A stretch of 64,000 bases of DNA from Rhodobacteraceae bacterium KLH11 (GCA_000158135.1 DS999531.1:2537529-2601528); one strand, 5' to 3'; positions 37,621 through 47,317 are shown, counted from the stretch's first letter. Notes: generated by a model from the sequence alone, not told the origin. Program-made: numbers and translations.

Positions 37621-38463
37621 TCAGGCGCTTTTAACCATCCGGGCAAGCCCGCAGAATGATTCGAGCGGGATTTGCTCGGCCCGGTCTGTGGGTTTAATGC
37701 CAGCGGCGATCAGGCGATCTTCGATATCCGGTGCGATGCCTCTGAGCGAGGCGCGCAACATCTTGCGGCGCTGGTTGAAGGCTGCAGCAACAACGCGGGA
37801 CAGAGTGGCGGCGTCGGCAGGATACCGGGGCTGAGGCAGGGCGCTCAGATGGACCACGGCGCTTGAGACTTTGGGCGGCGGAGTGAACGCTCCGGGTGGC
37901 AGGGACATTGCAATATGGGCATCAGCGCGCCATTGCGCCAGAATGGCGAGGCGGCCATAGGCCTTGCTGCCGGGTTGCGCCACGATACGCTCGGCAACCT
38001 CGCGCTGGAACATCAGGGTCAGGCTTTGCCAGAAGGGTGGCCATTCCGGTGGGGTCAGCCAGCGCACCAGAAGCTCGGTGCCGACATTGTAGGGCAGATT
38101 GGCGGCCACGCGGATGGGGGGGGTCAGGTGAGCAAGCGGATCAATTTCGAGCGCATCGCCGTTGATAACCTCCAGCCTGCCGGGATAGGCAGCGGCGATA
38201 TCATTAAGGGCGGCGATACAGCGGGTGTCTTTTTCCAGCGCAACAACCTTGCGCGCGCCTTCCGACAGCAGGCCACGCGTCAGACCACCGGGGCCGGGGC
38301 CGATTTCCAGCACATCGCATTCCGTCAGATCGCCGGCCTGTCGCGCGATCTTGGCTGTCAGGTTGAGATCCAGCAGGAAGTTCTGACCCAGCGATTTGCG
38401 GGCCGACAGCTGATGGGTCGCAATGACCTCGCGCAGCGGAGGGAGGGTGTCGATGGTGTTCAT
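37621..38463 (-). CDS. rsmA: 16S rRNA dimethyladenosine transferase RsmA (KsgA)
   Basis: 280-aa enzyme dimethylating A1518 and A1519 of 16S r[16 protein letters not shown] (24-36), the AdoMet loop [18 protein letters not shown] near 50-67, and the catalytic [14 protein letters not shown] near 138-151 are complete. Last gene of the minus-strand lptG-lptD-surA-pdxA-rsmA run, 80 bp after pdxA with a repeat copy in the spacer. Confidence 0.96.
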   Translation of the reverse strand: MNTIDTLPPLREVIATHQLSARKSLGQNFLLDLNLTAKIARQAGDLTECDVLEIGPGPGGLTRGLLSEGARKVVALEKDTRCIAALNDIAAAYPGRLEVINGDALEIDPLAHLTPPIRVAANLPYNVGTELLVRWLTPPEWPPFWQSLTLMFQREVAERIVAQPGSKAYGRLAILAQWRADAHIAMSLPPGAFTPPPKVSSAVVHLSALPQPRYPADAATLSRVVAAAFNQRRKMLRASLRGIAPDIEDRLIAAGIKPTDRAEQIPLESFCGLARMVKSA

Positions 38464-38508
38464 ACCCTACCGTCGCGCAAGGGGATGCGGGCATGCCAGA
38501 GATTTTTT

Positions 38509-38541
38509 GCCTCCGGCGGGGATATTTATGGCCAGATGAAG
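38509..38541 (+). repeat. Copy (B) of the short intergenic repeat
   Basis: Between pdxA and rsmA. The core ends ATATTTATGGCCAGATGAAG (38522-38541), matching the TATTT-TG-AGATGAAG tail of copies C and D, and starts with CCTCCGGCGGGG in place of CCCCCGG. Its orientation is opposite to the flanking genes, unlike the other copies. Confidence 0.5.
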
Positions 38542-38543
38542 CA

Positions 38544-39509
38544 TTAGCGGGTTCCGGCCATGGATTGAGCGAGTTTGAGGGCCTCGATCAGGCTGGTGGG
38601 GCTGGCGCGGTCCTGTCCAGCGATATCCAGCGCGGTGCCGTGATCGGGAGACGTGCGGATGAAGGGCAGGCCCAGCGTGACGTTCACGCCGCGGTCGAAA
38701 TCCAGCGTTTTGATCGGGATCAGGGCCTGATCGTGATACATACAGATCGCCGCGTCATAGTTGGCGCGCGCTGCGGCATGGAACAGCGTGTCAGCAGGGT
38801 GAAGGCCTGAGAGGGTATAGCCTTCGGGCTGGAATTCGGCGAGTAGCGGGGCAATCCAGTCAAGCTCTTCCGTGCCCATTTTGCCGCCTTCACCTGCATG
38901 GGGATTCAGGCCCGCGATGGCGATCCGGGGGCTGTCGATGCCAAACTGGTTGCGCAGGCCCTGGGCCGTGATTTCGATGGTTGCGCGCAGGAGGTCGGGG
39001 GTGAGGGCGCTTGGCACGCGGGAGAGCGGGATGTGGATGGTGGCGGGCACCACGCGCAGCTGGTCGCTGGCCAGCATCATCACGACCCGCTCGCGACCGG
39101 CCAGTGCGGCCAGAAACTCGGTATGGCCGGGATAGGAGAAACCGGCACCTTCGATCAGGGCTTTTTTGTGGATTGGTGCTGTGCAAAGGGCTTGTGCCGC
39201 GCCGGATCTGGTAAGCTCAACGCCGCGTTCGATTGCGTCGACGACCGAGGGGGCATTCGCCGGATCAGGCTGGCCGGGTATGTTGGGCGCGGGGAAATCG
39301 ACCTGCAGAACAGGCAAGGCCGTGGCGCAGGCGGACATGGCTTGGGCCGGTTCCGTGATCCGGGCAATGGGGGTGCCAGCGGGCAGGTGCGCGGCGTCGC
39401 CGATATAGAAGAACGGGCAGGTGCCGCGCAGGGCATCCCAGGCTTTGGCCGCGATTTCGGGCCCTATTCCGGCAGGCTCGCCGCAGCTGAGCGCGATCGG
39501 GGCTGTCAT
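38544..39509 (-). CDS. pdxA: 4-hydroxythreonine-4-phosphate dehydrogenase
   Basis: 321-aa NAD-dependent enzyme of pyridoxal phosphate synthesis. LSCGEPAGIGPEIAAKAW (8-25), the metal-binding GHTEFLA near 130, and ICMYHDQALIPIKTLDFDRGVNVTLGLPFIRTSPDHGTALDIAG near 256-299 are diagnostic. Its ATG overlaps the surA stop (ATGA). The surA-pdxA-rsmA order is the same as in Escherichia coli. Confidence 0.96.
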   Translation of the reverse strand: MTAPIALSCGEPAGIGPEIAAKAWDALRGTCPFFYIGDAAHLPAGTPIARITEPAQAMSACATALPVLQVDFPAPNIPGQPDPANAPSVVDAIERGVELTRSGAAQALCTAPIHKKALIEGAGFSYPGHTEFLAALAGRERVVMMLASDQLRVVPATIHIPLSRVPSALTPDLLRATIEITAQGLRNQFGIDSPRIAIAGLNPHAGEGGKMGTEELDWIAPLLAEFQPEGYTLSGLHPADTLFHAAARANYDAAICMYHDQALIPIKTLDFDRGVNVTLGLPFIRTSPDHGTALDIAGQDRASPTSLIEALKLAQSMAGTR

Positions 39510-40759
39510 TGCTCGACGATGACGGCGTCAGACCTTAGCTGTTCCAGCAGGCTGTCGGCAAAGGCCTGAAGCCGCTGCTGCGTCAGCGCGTTGGCGACAT
39601 CGACGCGGGTGGTGTTTTCACCCAGATCGCGCGTGCGGCTGCACAGCATCAGGAATACCAGCGTCTGCCCGTTGTTACGGGTCAGCGCGGTGGATGCTTC
39701 ATTCGGGTCAAGCTTGGCCAGCTCCAGCGCCACATCGCGCGGGATTTCGGACGGGCTGGCCGAAATACGCTCTAACACCTCCGGCGGTTGTTCTTTGGCG
39801 AGGCCATAGAGGTCATCGCAGGTGTCGATCTCTTCTTTCAGTCTGGCAGCCTCTGCCAGTGTGTCAGCGCTGCGGCCGCCGGGCAGGTAATAGATTGCGT
39901 AATCGATCTCGGAATAGCGTGGCGCGGCTGTTGCAACCTCGCGAATGCCGCGCATCTGGAACAGGGCAACGGCGTTTGACAGCGACAGGGGCTCGGTAAT
40001 CTCGCCGTTTTTCAGGCCCAGAATGACCGGTTGCAGCGCCGGAGGAAGGTTGGAAAGCGAAAGCCAATCCAACCGGCCACCATTCGTGCGCGTATCGGCG
40101 GCTGAATACTGAGCTGCGGCTGAGGCAAAGCTTTGCTCATCAGGAAGCTGCGAGATTTCGTCGGCCAGTGCTTCGGCTTGAGACAGGGTTTGCGGCGTGA
40201 CCGGAATGATGATCTCGGACAGCAGAACCTGCAATCCGCCACCGCCACCCTGACCCAGGGCGCGGTTGATTTCGTCTTCGCTCGGGCGGGCCTGTGACAG
40301 AAAACGAGCGCTGATATAGTCGCGCCATGTCAGCTGGTCTGCCACGAAATCGCGCACGGTTTCCCTGGAGACGCCCGCATCGTTAAGCAATTGCAGGAAT
40401 TCTTCGCTGCTTAGATTGCCGCGCGCCGCGATATCATCAATGCCGGTCTCGACGGCCTCGGGCGCAGCCTCAATCCCGGCTTCGCGCATGACCTGCTTGC
40501 GCAGGCGATCGTCGATCAGGGCTTCGCGGACCTCGATCTCGGAACTGTTGGGCGCGCCGAGCAGTTCCAGAAACTGCTGACGTTGCTCCAGCTCGTACCA
40601 GGTGACGATATCCTGATTGACCCGGATCGCAGGGGAAAACAGGCTCTGGCCCTGTGCCTGCGGTGTTGCCATTGCGGTCAGCGCAAGGGCCATCACTGGC
40701 AGAATCGAAGCACGACAGCCCGAGCGGAGAAACTTTGTGAAACCTGAGATCAACTGCAT
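39506..40759 (-). CDS. surA: Periplasmic chaperone/prolyl isomerase SurA
   Basis: 417-aa chaperone escorting outer-membrane proteins to BAM. Signal peptide to about residue 37 (ending AQG), SurA N-terminal domain (RVNQDIVTWYELEQRQQFLELL), and one parvulin-like PpiC domain around 176-280 (LSEIIIPVTPQ, GGRLDWLSLSNLPPAL, GEITEPLSL). E. coli SurA has two PpiC domains; a single one is usual in alphaproteobacteria. Coupled to pdxA and overlapping lptD by 10 bp. Confidence 0.92.
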   Translation of the reverse strand: MQLISGFTKFLRSGCRASILPVMALALTAMATPQAQGQSLFSPAIRVNQDIVTWYELEQRQQFLELLGAPNSSEIEVREALIDDRLRKQVMREAGIEAAPEAVETGIDDIAARGNLSSEEFLQLLNDAGVSRETVRDFVADQLTWRDYISARFLSQARPSEDEINRALGQGGGGGLQVLLSEIIIPVTPQTLSQAEALADEISQLPDEQSFASAAAQYSAADTRTNGGRLDWLSLSNLPPALQPVILGLKNGEITEPLSLSNAVALFQMRGIREVATAAPRYSEIDYAIYYLPGGRSADTLAEAARLKEEIDTCDDLYGLAKEQPPEVLERISASPSEIPRDVALELAKLDPNEASTALTRNNGQTLVFLMLCSRTRDLGENTTRVDVANALTQQRLQAFADSLLEQLRSDAVIVEQ

Positions 40760-42909
40760 TTTCTGTTAAACTTCTGTCCCTCGCCTGCGACGGAATACCC
40801 TGTCAGGGCTACGGTAAAGCCGAATTCGGTCGAAGGCTCAATACTTGATGTGGAGGTAAAGCGCCTGTTGACGGTCATGTTAACCTGCACACACTCGTTT
40901 TCGTAGGTCAGACCAAACCCAAGGCGGAGCGGTTCGGACTCGCTGAAATCATAGCGGGCGTTGGCCCGGGTCAGCCAGTTCTGGTCGATGCGATAGCGGC
41001 CCGCGACCCGCAGCTCTGATATCTCGTCACTGTTGAGTTCTACCGGATCGGGTTCCAGCCAGACATAACCGCCGGACAGGGCTGTATCACCCTTGGACCA
41101 GGCCGCGCGCAGCTCGGCCTTGGTAAAGCTGAAATCGCTGTTCAGAAGCCCGCGCGCGGCCAGGGTCAGCCCTTTGCCATTATTCAGTTGCCCGGCCAGC
41201 AGGATGTCTGACTTCGTTCCCTGAAGGCCCGAGGTCAGCGTAAAATCCGGATCGGCGTCCGCGCGAAACACCTGACCCACGGTTGCCTGCGCTTTCCACC
41301 CGTCGGAATTGTAGCGGGCCCAATTCAGGCCGACCACTGTCGCCAGGCCATCCTCGCGGCGATCTTCGGCCGGAAAGCGCGACAGCGCCAGAAGATTGCC
41401 CTGATCGAATTCCTGAAACGTGCTTTCATCATTGGGCACATCCGTATCCGAGACATGGGTCCACCCGATTTGCGCGATGGGCTCCAGAAACTGGGTCGCG
41501 CCGTTCTGCTCGCGGCGCAGCAAAGGATAGCGCAACGTGAAGGCAGCGCGGGGGGTAGTGCGGGTCACGTCATTCGGGAAAGTGCTGTCATTGCGGATGT
41601 TGAACGTATCAACCGCCGCGCCCAGTTGGGCTTCGGCGCGCAATCCGGTGGCGAAAGTCCAGTTGCGCAACCATACGGCATCGAAGGTGGCCCGCGCAAC
41701 GTCGCGGCCAACGACATCCTGATCGCTGGTGCGTGTGTGCGTGTGGCCGATGAAAGCCAGCTCAACCTCGCCACCCAGGGCTTTGGGGAACAGGCGTTTG
41801 CGATAGTTTACGTCAAAGATGCGCGAGGGGATTTCATCCTGCTCTTCACTGTCCCGCAGCGTTTTGTAATGGATGAAACTGGTCCGGAAAGCGGTATCGC
41901 GCTTGATCCGCTCAAGGGCGATTTCGCTGCGCAACCGGTCGAAATCGGGCAGGCCGTAATCGGCCAGATACGCATCGTCCGACGTGGTTTTGATATCGAA
42001 GGTCAGGCGATAGCTGTTGCGCAGGCTGAACTGACCATCGGCGAAGAAATAGCCACGATCCTCACCGGGTTGGATGTCATCACGTGTATATGCGCCCTGC
42101 AACCGGATGCGCCCGTTTTTGAACGCTTGCCGGTAGCGCAGGCCGAGCGTGCGGGTTCTGGAAGAGAAATAGGGCGTAACCGTCAGGTCTTTGTGATCAC
42201 CCAGCTTGAAGAAATAAGGCACCAGCAGCCCGGTTCCCAATTGGGATGTGGTACGGATCGACGGTACCAGAAAGCCGGTGGCGCGATCCAGCGTCGGGTC
42301 GGGCAGACGCAGGGTCGGGAAGTAGAAAACCGGCACGTCCAGAATGCGAAACTGGGCGCCCTCGAAATAAAGCTGACGCTCAAGCTGGTCATGGGTCACC
42401 TTGCGGGCCCGGATTTGCCAGAGCGGCGGTCGACCATTGGCACAGACATGGCAGGAGGTGGCCGCGACCTTGCTGAACTGCGTATACCGGCCTGCGGCGC
42501 GTGTGGCCTGAACCGAGGCGATCTGCACCTGCTGGTCAAACACCATGCGTGCCCCCATCAGCAGGCCGTTCTGGATGCCGCTATCCAGCTGTGCCGAATC
42601 CGCCAGCAATGTGCTCTGACCACCCTGATCGATGCGGATCGGTCCCGTCAGGTTCAATTCACCGGTCTCGCGATCGTAAGTCACGCTTTGGGCGGTCAGC
42701 TTTGCATCACCCTGATAGGCTTCGACATTGCCCTCGGCGACCAGTTTGCGATCCGGGGTGATGAAAATCTTGTCAGCCACCAGCAGGGCAGGCTGGGCTT
42801 GCTCTGCCGCGTCCGGGGCAGTGGCCTCACCTCCGGTCTGTGCTGCGGTGGCGGCAGGCAGGGTCAGGATCAGGGCAGTCGAGAGAACAAGGGACAGGAC
42901 GGAACGCAT
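40750..42909 (-). CDS. lptD: LPS-assembly protein LptD
   Basis: 719-aa outer-membrane barrel that inserts LPS. Signal peptide to about 24 (TAAQ), an OstA/LptA-like jelly-roll N-domain (ADKIFITPDRKLVAEGNVEAYQGDAKLTAQSVTYDRE), then the LptD barrel with YRQAFKNGRIRLQGAYTRDD and a C-terminal strand region. Cysteines near 127-130 and near the C-terminus (NECVQV, final CS) can form the inter-domain disulfides LptD needs. ATG 42909 overlaps the lptG stop as TGATG. Confidence 0.94.
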   Translation of the reverse strand: MRSVLSLVLSTALILTLPAATAAQTGGEATAPDAAEQAQPALLVADKIFITPDRKLVAEGNVEAYQGDAKLTAQSVTYDRETGELNLTGPIRIDQGGQSTLLADSAQLDSGIQNGLLMGARMVFDQQVQIASVQATRAAGRYTQFSKVAATSCHVCANGRPPLWQIRARKVTHDQLERQLYFEGAQFRILDVPVFYFPTLRLPDPTLDRATGFLVPSIRTTSQLGTGLLVPYFFKLGDHKDLTVTPYFSSRTRTLGLRYRQAFKNGRIRLQGAYTRDDIQPGEDRGYFFADGQFSLRNSYRLTFDIKTTSDDAYLADYGLPDFDRLRSEIALERIKRDTAFRTSFIHYKTLRDSEEQDEIPSRIFDVNYRKRLFPKALGGEVELAFIGHTHTRTSDQDVVGRDVARATFDAVWLRNWTFATGLRAEAQLGAAVDTFNIRNDSTFPNDVTRTTPRAAFTLRYPLLRREQNGATQFLEPIAQIGWTHVSDTDVPNDESTFQEFDQGNLLALSRFPAEDRREDGLATVVGLNWARYNSDGWKAQATVGQVFRADADPDFTLTSGLQGTKSDILLAGQLNNGKGLTLAARGLLNSDFSFTKAELRAAWSKGDTALSGGYVWLEPDPVELNSDEISELRVAGRYRIDQNWLTRANARYDFSESEPLRLGFGLTYENECVQVNMTVNRRFTSTSSIEPSTEFGFTVALTGYSVAGEGQKFNRKCS

Positions 42910-44009
42910 CAGCCATCCTCGGCATGTAGAAGCAGGCCCAACGACAGAAGGATCCCTGCGAATGGAGGCGCCCATGCGGCGACAAAAATCGGCAATTGCC
43001 CGTTCTCGCCGAGAATCTGAGCGAAATTGCGGATGAAATAGATGCCGAACCCCAACAGCACGGCGGTCAGAACGGCAATCCCTGTGCCGCCGAACCGCAC
43101 ATGGCGCATGGTAAAGGCGGCACCAATCAGCACCATCGAGACCAGAAACAGCGGGCGCGCAAGCTGAACCTGCAACCAGACCTCGTATTGCTTGGTGGCA
43201 AACCCGGCCTCGCGCAGATCGCTGATCAATTGCGGCAGGTCGTATACGGATACCGAATCCTGCTGCCCCAGCGTGTCGAGAATGCGGTCGCGCGTCAGCG
43301 TTGTGGGCAGGTTCAGAACCTCATGGGTTGTGGCGTTTGTCTCGGGGTTCAGATCGTCCTCCAGGGTCCAGACCTTGGCCTGACGAAGCGTCCAGTATCC
43401 GTTTTCCAGATCTGCCTGCCGGGCTGCGATTTGCTGGTTGGGTTTACCGTCTGACGAGAATGTTGTGATGGTCACATCATGCAGGGCGAAATCATCCCCA
43501 TTCACCGTACCGGTTGCGTGGATCACCGATTGCCCCGAGGCCGAAGCCTGCCGGAGCCAGAGCCCCTCGCCACTGATCGACAGGGCAGAGCTGCCCTGAT
43601 TTCGGTAGCCATCCGCCAGACGCTGAAATTCTTCCGACGTGGCGGCGGCGATCGGATTGAGCAGTGCTACTGCAAACCCGCCGATCATGAGTGCAATAAA
43701 CACCGGCGCCAACAGCGCGCGGATGCCAGACCGTCCGATGGCCCGGGTCACCACCAGCTCGGAACTGCGGGCAAGCCCTACGAACAGGGCAATCGTCGCC
43801 AGAATCATCAGCAGGGGCAGCATTTCGCTGATGGCGGCAGGCGTGTTCAGCAAGGTCAGCTGCAACAACTGCCCAAAAGACAGATCAACACTGTCAAAAC
43901 GGCGCACCTGTTCGATCAGATCAATCAGGATCATCAGGGTCAGAAATATCCCGCCGATAACAAGGAAACTCTGGACAAAGCGGCGGGCAAAGTAACGGTC
44001 GAGGATCAC
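42909..44009 (-). CDS. lptG: LPS export ABC transporter permease LptG
   Basis: 366-aa inner-membrane permease of the LptB2FG complex, with six membrane helices: three before and three after a periplasmic jelly-roll domain (about 130-260). It starts VILDRYFARRFVQSFLVIGG, the usual LptG opening. GTG 44009 has GGCGGAG 8-14 bases ahead and overlaps a TGA as GTGA, so it was coupled to an upstream gene; ATG 44057 in frame is less likely. The partner permease gene lptF, normally just upstream, is absent. Confidence 0.92.
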   Translation of the reverse strand: MILDRYFARRFVQSFLVIGGIFLTLMILIDLIEQVRRFDSVDLSFGQLLQLTLLNTPAAISEMLPLLMILATIALFVGLARSSELVVTRAIGRSGIRALLAPVFIALMIGGFAVALLNPIAAATSEEFQRLADGYRNQGSSALSISGEGLWLRQASASGQSVIHATGTVNGDDFALHDVTITTFSSDGKPNQQIAARQADLENGYWTLRQAKVWTLEDDLNPETNATTHEVLNLPTTLTRDRILDTLGQQDSVSVYDLPQLISDLREAGFATKQYEVWLQVQLARPLFLVSMVLIGAAFTMRHVRFGGTGIAVLTAVLLGFGIYFIRNFAQILGENGQLPIFVAAWAPPFAGILLSLGLLLHAEDG

Positions 44010-44098
44010 GCAGGCATCTCCGCCCGATCGCGGCGCAGGGGAATCACGTGCGGGCATGATCTGATGCGCGACGGCCTGTACCTGCCGATAGATATCAC
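44006..44098 (-). pseudogene. 30-codon frame, probable remnant of lptF
   Basis: On the minus strand a frame runs from GTG 44098 (preceded by GGGGGAG, a perfect ribosome site) to a TGA that overlaps the lptG GTG. Its product starts VISIGRYRPSR, similar to the usual LptF opening of the M-S-R-F-D-R-Y-M-L-S type, and ends LRRDRAEMPA, similar to the Arg-rich C-terminus of LptF. The frame is thus where the first and last codons of lptF should be, with about 340 codons missing. That it is a deletion scar is inference from position and end similarity. Confidence 0.5.
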
Positions 44099-44229
44099 GT
44101 TTTCTCCCCCGAAGCCTGCCGTTCTTTTCGCGCGACCATAATGCAATTGCCCGGCGGGGAAAACTGCTATCTGGTCAAGTGCCACTGTGCGGGCTAGGTC
44201 TTGGGCAACACATTTTGCAGGAGAATGAT

Positions 44230-45699
44230 ATGAGCAGTCTGGTACCGGTTCGTTTTACCCCTTTTGATCTGGATGCAATGGCACAGGCCGAAGGCCGCGT
44301 TGCAATCATCATTCCCGACGATGGCAAGATGAGCCCCGCGGCACGCCGGGCCAACCGTCTGACCAAGGGTGCAGTGGCCCGGTTGGTGGAAAGCGAGCGG
44401 TTCGGCAAGGTCAAATCGGGGGATGTGATTTCGCTGGCATGGCCCGCTGGCATGGCGGCCGAGGCGCTGGACATTCTGGTACTGCCACGCCGCCCCGATC
44501 ATAGCGAGGCGCGCAAGGCCGGGGCCAAGCTGGTGAAGCTGGCTGTGGGAAAGCGTGTTCTGGTGATGGCAGCCAATCAGGTGCGGGTCGAAGAGCTGGC
44601 ACTGGGCATGGCGTTGCGCGCCTATGATTTCGATGTGCATAAAACCAAAGAGGCCGATCCGGCAGGTGAGATCATCATCAGCCACTCCAAGGCGGATGAG
44701 GCCGAAGCTGCCTTTGCTCCGCTTTATGCCGTTGCTGATGGCGTGCGCATGACCCGCGATCTGACCAATGAACCTGCAAATGTGCTGACCACCACCGCGT
44801 TTGCCGACCGGCTGGCCGAGATGGAAACGCTGGGCCTGAAGGTCGAGGTTCTGGAAGAGGACAAGCTGGCCGAACTGGGGATGCGCACCTTGCTGAGCGT
44901 CGGACAGGGCTCTGTCAGCCCGTCGAAAGTTGTGGTGATGCAGTGGGATGGCGGCGACGCGGATGACGCTCCGCTGGCGCTGGTCGGCAAGGGTGTGGTG
45001 TTCGATACCGGTGGTATTTCGCTGAAACCTGCTGGTGGCATGGAAGACATGACCATGGATATGGGCGGCGCTGGCGTCGTGGCGGGCACCATGCGGGCGC
45101 TGGCCAGGCGCAAGGCCAAGGCCAATGTTGTGGGGCTTGTCGGGCTGGTCGAGAATATGCCCTCGGGCAATGCCACGCGCCCCGGGGATGTGGTGAAATC
45201 GATGAAAGGCGACACGGTTGAGATCATCAACACCGATGCCGAGGGCCGTCTGGTTCTGTGCGACGTGATGTGGTACGCGCAGGATCGGTTCCAGCCGGTG
45301 GGCATGATCGATCTGGCGACGCTGACGGGTGCGATCATCATCGGGCTGGGGCACGAGAACGCGGGTGTGTTTTCGAACAACGACACGTTCTGCGATGCTT
45401 TCCTGAAATCAGCAAAGGCCGAGGATGAAGGCGCATGGCGGATGCCGCTGGGGCCGAAATATGACGAGCAGCTGAAATCTCGTATTGCGGATATGAAGAA
45501 TGTGGGCGGGCGGCCTGCCGGGTCGATCACCGCCGCGCAATTCCTGCAGCGGTTTGTGAAGGAAGAGACGCCGTGGATTCACCTCGACATCGCGGGGGTG
45601 GCCTCGGTCTCGTCCGAGACGTCCTATGCGCCCAAAGGGGCCACTGGCTGGGGCGTGCGCGCGCTGAGCCGGTTCGTGCAGGACAATTTCGAGGGCTGA
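44230..45699 (+). CDS. pepA: Leucyl aminopeptidase (M17)
   Basis: 489-aa dizinc aminopeptidase. The C-terminal catalytic domain contains LVGKGVVFDTGGISLKPAGGMEDMTMDMGGAGVV with the Lys and Asp ligands, and the signature NTDAEGRLVLCD near 336-347. AGGAGA is 7 bases before ATG 44230. It is divergent from the lpt operon. Followed 4 bp later by holC, the same order as in enterobacteria (pepA-holC). Confidence 0.95.
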   Translation: MSSLVPVRFTPFDLDAMAQAEGRVAIIIPDDGKMSPAARRANRLTKGAVARLVESERFGKVKSGDVISLAWPAGMAAEALDILVLPRRPDHSEARKAGAKLVKLAVGKRVLVMAANQVRVEELALGMALRAYDFDVHKTKEADPAGEIIISHSKADEAEAAFAPLYAVADGVRMTRDLTNEPANVLTTTAFADRLAEMETLGLKVEVLEEDKLAELGMRTLLSVGQGSVSPSKVVVMQWDGGDADDAPLALVGKGVVFDTGGISLKPAGGMEDMTMDMGGAGVVAGTMRALARRKAKANVVGLVGLVENMPSGNATRPGDVVKSMKGDTVEIINTDAEGRLVLCDVMWYAQDRFQPVGMIDLATLTGAIIIGLGHENAGVFSNNDTFCDAFLKSAKAEDEGAWRMPLGPKYDEQLKSRIADMKNVGGRPAGSITAAQFLQRFVKEETPWIHLDIAGVASVSSETSYAPKGATGWGVRALSRFVQDNFEG

Positions 45700-45703
45700 T
45701 CCT

Positions 45704-46162
45704 GTGGGGGCTGTCTATTTTTACCACCTGACCCGTCAGCCGCTGGAGCGCACTCTGCCTGTGCTGCTGGACAAGGCGCGGCAGGCCGGGTGGCGAATTG
45801 CCGTTCGGGGGACTGACCCCGCGCGGATGGACTGGCTGGACGAAAAGCTGTGGCTGGGGCCTGAGGAGGGGTTCCTGCCACATGGCCGCGCCGGCGGGCC
45901 GCATGATGCGGCGCAGCCCGTTTTGCTGACCACCGGGCCCGAGGCTGCCAACAGCGCGGCCTGCGTGATGGCGGTGGACGGCGCGCCGGTCGAGGCCGAT
46001 GAGGTTACCGCGCTGGAACGGGTCTGTATTCTGTTCGACGGGACTGATCCGGACGCGGTGCAGCGCGCGCGCGGGCAGTGGAAAGCGCTGACAGGTGCGG
46101 GATGTTCGGCGCAATATTGGTCTGAAGAATCAGGGCGTTGGGAAAAGAAAGCCGAAGCCTGA
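45704..46162 (+). CDS. holC: DNA polymerase III subunit chi
   Basis: 152-aa subunit that links the clamp loader to SSB. The start VYFYHLTRQPLERTLPVLLDKARQAGWRIAVRG is the chi signature, with LDEKLWLGPEEGFLPHG near 43-59 and RVCILFDGTD near 110. GTG 45704 starts 4 bp after pepA. Ends 30 bp before the aldo/keto reductase start. Confidence 0.92.
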   Translation: MGAVYFYHLTRQPLERTLPVLLDKARQAGWRIAVRGTDPARMDWLDEKLWLGPEEGFLPHGRAGGPHDAAQPVLLTTGPEAANSAACVMAVDGAPVEADEVTALERVCILFDGTDPDAVQRARGQWKALTGAGCSAQYWSEESGRWEKKAEA

Positions 46163-46191
46163 ACCGATTTGGTTTTTTAAGGAGATTTGAG

Positions 46192-47238
46192 ATGGAAATG
46201 AAGCCTTTGGGCCGCACGGGGATTATGGTGTCGGAATTGTGTCTGGGCACGATGACCTTCGGTACACAGACCTCGGAAGCAGAGGCGCATCGCCAGATGG
46301 ATGTGGCGCTGGCGGGCGGGATCAACTTTGTCGACGCGGCCGAGATGTATCCGGTCAACCCGATCTCGGCCGAGACGGTTGGGCGCACCGAAGAGATTCT
46401 GGGCAACTGGAATGCTGCGAACAGGTCCCGGCGCGGGGATTATGTGCTGGCCACCAAACATTCGGGCGAGGGTTTCGTGCATGCGCGAGGTGGCGCACCG
46501 ATTTCGAAAGAGACCATTCCGGAGGCCATCGAAGGCTCATTGCGGCGTTTGCAAACGGATTGCATTGATCTTTATCAGTTCCACTGGCCCAATCGCGGCA
46601 GCTATATGTTTCGGCAGAACTGGGATTTTGTGCCGACAGGTCATAACCGCGATGAGGTTGTGGCCGAGATGCAGGAAAGCCTGATGGCGCTGCAAGCGCA
46701 GGTCGATAAGGGTAATATCCGCGCCTTTGGCCTGTCGAATGAAAGCGCCTGGGGGACGGCGCAGTGGTTGCGGGCGTCGGATGAGGCGGGTGGCCCTCGG
46801 GTTGCGTCGATCCAGAACGAATATTCACTGCTGTGCCGGTTGTTCGATACCGATCTGGCTGAGCTGTGTGTGTTGGAAGATGTGGGGCTTTTGGCCTTTT
46901 CACCACTGGCGGCGGGCTTTTTGACTGGCAAGTATCAGGGCCATGTCGTGCCGGACGGGTCGCGTATGTCTTTGGTGCCTGACATGGGTGGGCGTAAATC
47001 GGATCGGGTTTTTGATGCGGTGACAGCCTATCTGGAGATCGCCGAGCGTCATGGGCTGGACCCGGTGCATATGTCGTTGGCGTGGTGTTGCAGCCGACCG
47101 TTCATGGCGTCGACCATTTTCGGGGCAACGACCGTGGCGCAGCTGGAACATATTCTGGCGAGTAAGGATTTGAGGCTGTCACAGGATGTGATGGCGGATA
47201 TCAGCGCGGCACATCGGGCCTTTCCGATGCCCTATTGA
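46192..47238 (+). CDS. Aldo/keto reductase, Tas-like
   Basis: 348-aa NADPH-dependent reductase with the TIM-barrel tetrad: Asp in NFVDAAEMYP, Tyr52-region MYP, Lys in LATKHS and His in YQFHWPNRGSYMF. The long insert after the His segment and the FGTQTSEAEAHRQMD opening match the Tas/YajO-type subfamily. Physiological substrate unknown. AAGGAG is well placed before ATG 46192. A hairpin and repeat copy C follow the stop. Confidence 0.9.
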   Translation: MEMKPLGRTGIMVSELCLGTMTFGTQTSEAEAHRQMDVALAGGINFVDAAEMYPVNPISAETVGRTEEILGNWNAANRSRRGDYVLATKHSGEGFVHARGGAPISKETIPEAIEGSLRRLQTDCIDLYQFHWPNRGSYMFRQNWDFVPTGHNRDEVVAEMQESLMALQAQVDKGNIRAFGLSNESAWGTAQWLRASDEAGGPRVASIQNEYSLLCRLFDTDLAELCVLEDVGLLAFSPLAAGFLTGKYQGHVVPDGSRMSLVPDMGGRKSDRVFDAVTAYLEIAERHGLDPVHMSLAWCCSRPFMASTIFGATTVAQLEHILASKDLRLSQDVMADISAAHRAFPMPY

Positions 47239-47246
47239 GGGGGGAA

Positions 47247-47308
47247 GGGGGCGCTGCCCCCGGCTCCGCAAGCGGAGCCTCCCCCGGAGTGTTTTTGAAA
47301 AGATGAAG
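47247..47308 (+). repeat. Copy (C) of the intergenic repeat with double hairpin
   Basis: Two GC-rich hairpins, GGGGGC-GCT-GCCCCC (47247-47261) and GGCTCCGC-AA-GCGGAGCC (47262-47279), then a 28-nt core at 47281-47308 starting CCCCCGGAGTGTTTTTG and ending AGATGAAG. The core differs from copy D at only three of 28 positions. It lies between the aldo/keto reductase and the convergent regulator and may act as terminator. Confidence 0.75.
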
Positions 47309-47317
47309 AGGCCGCCG

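Noticed and set aside
41455..43020. 521-aa open frame opposite lptD
   Set aside because: Shadow of high-GC codon use in lptD; it has no recognisable domain and crosses the lptD/lptG junction.
44010..44057. lptG starting at ATG 44057
   Set aside because: Extra 16 residues are not LptG-like; GTG 44009 has a better ribosome site and GTGA overlap.
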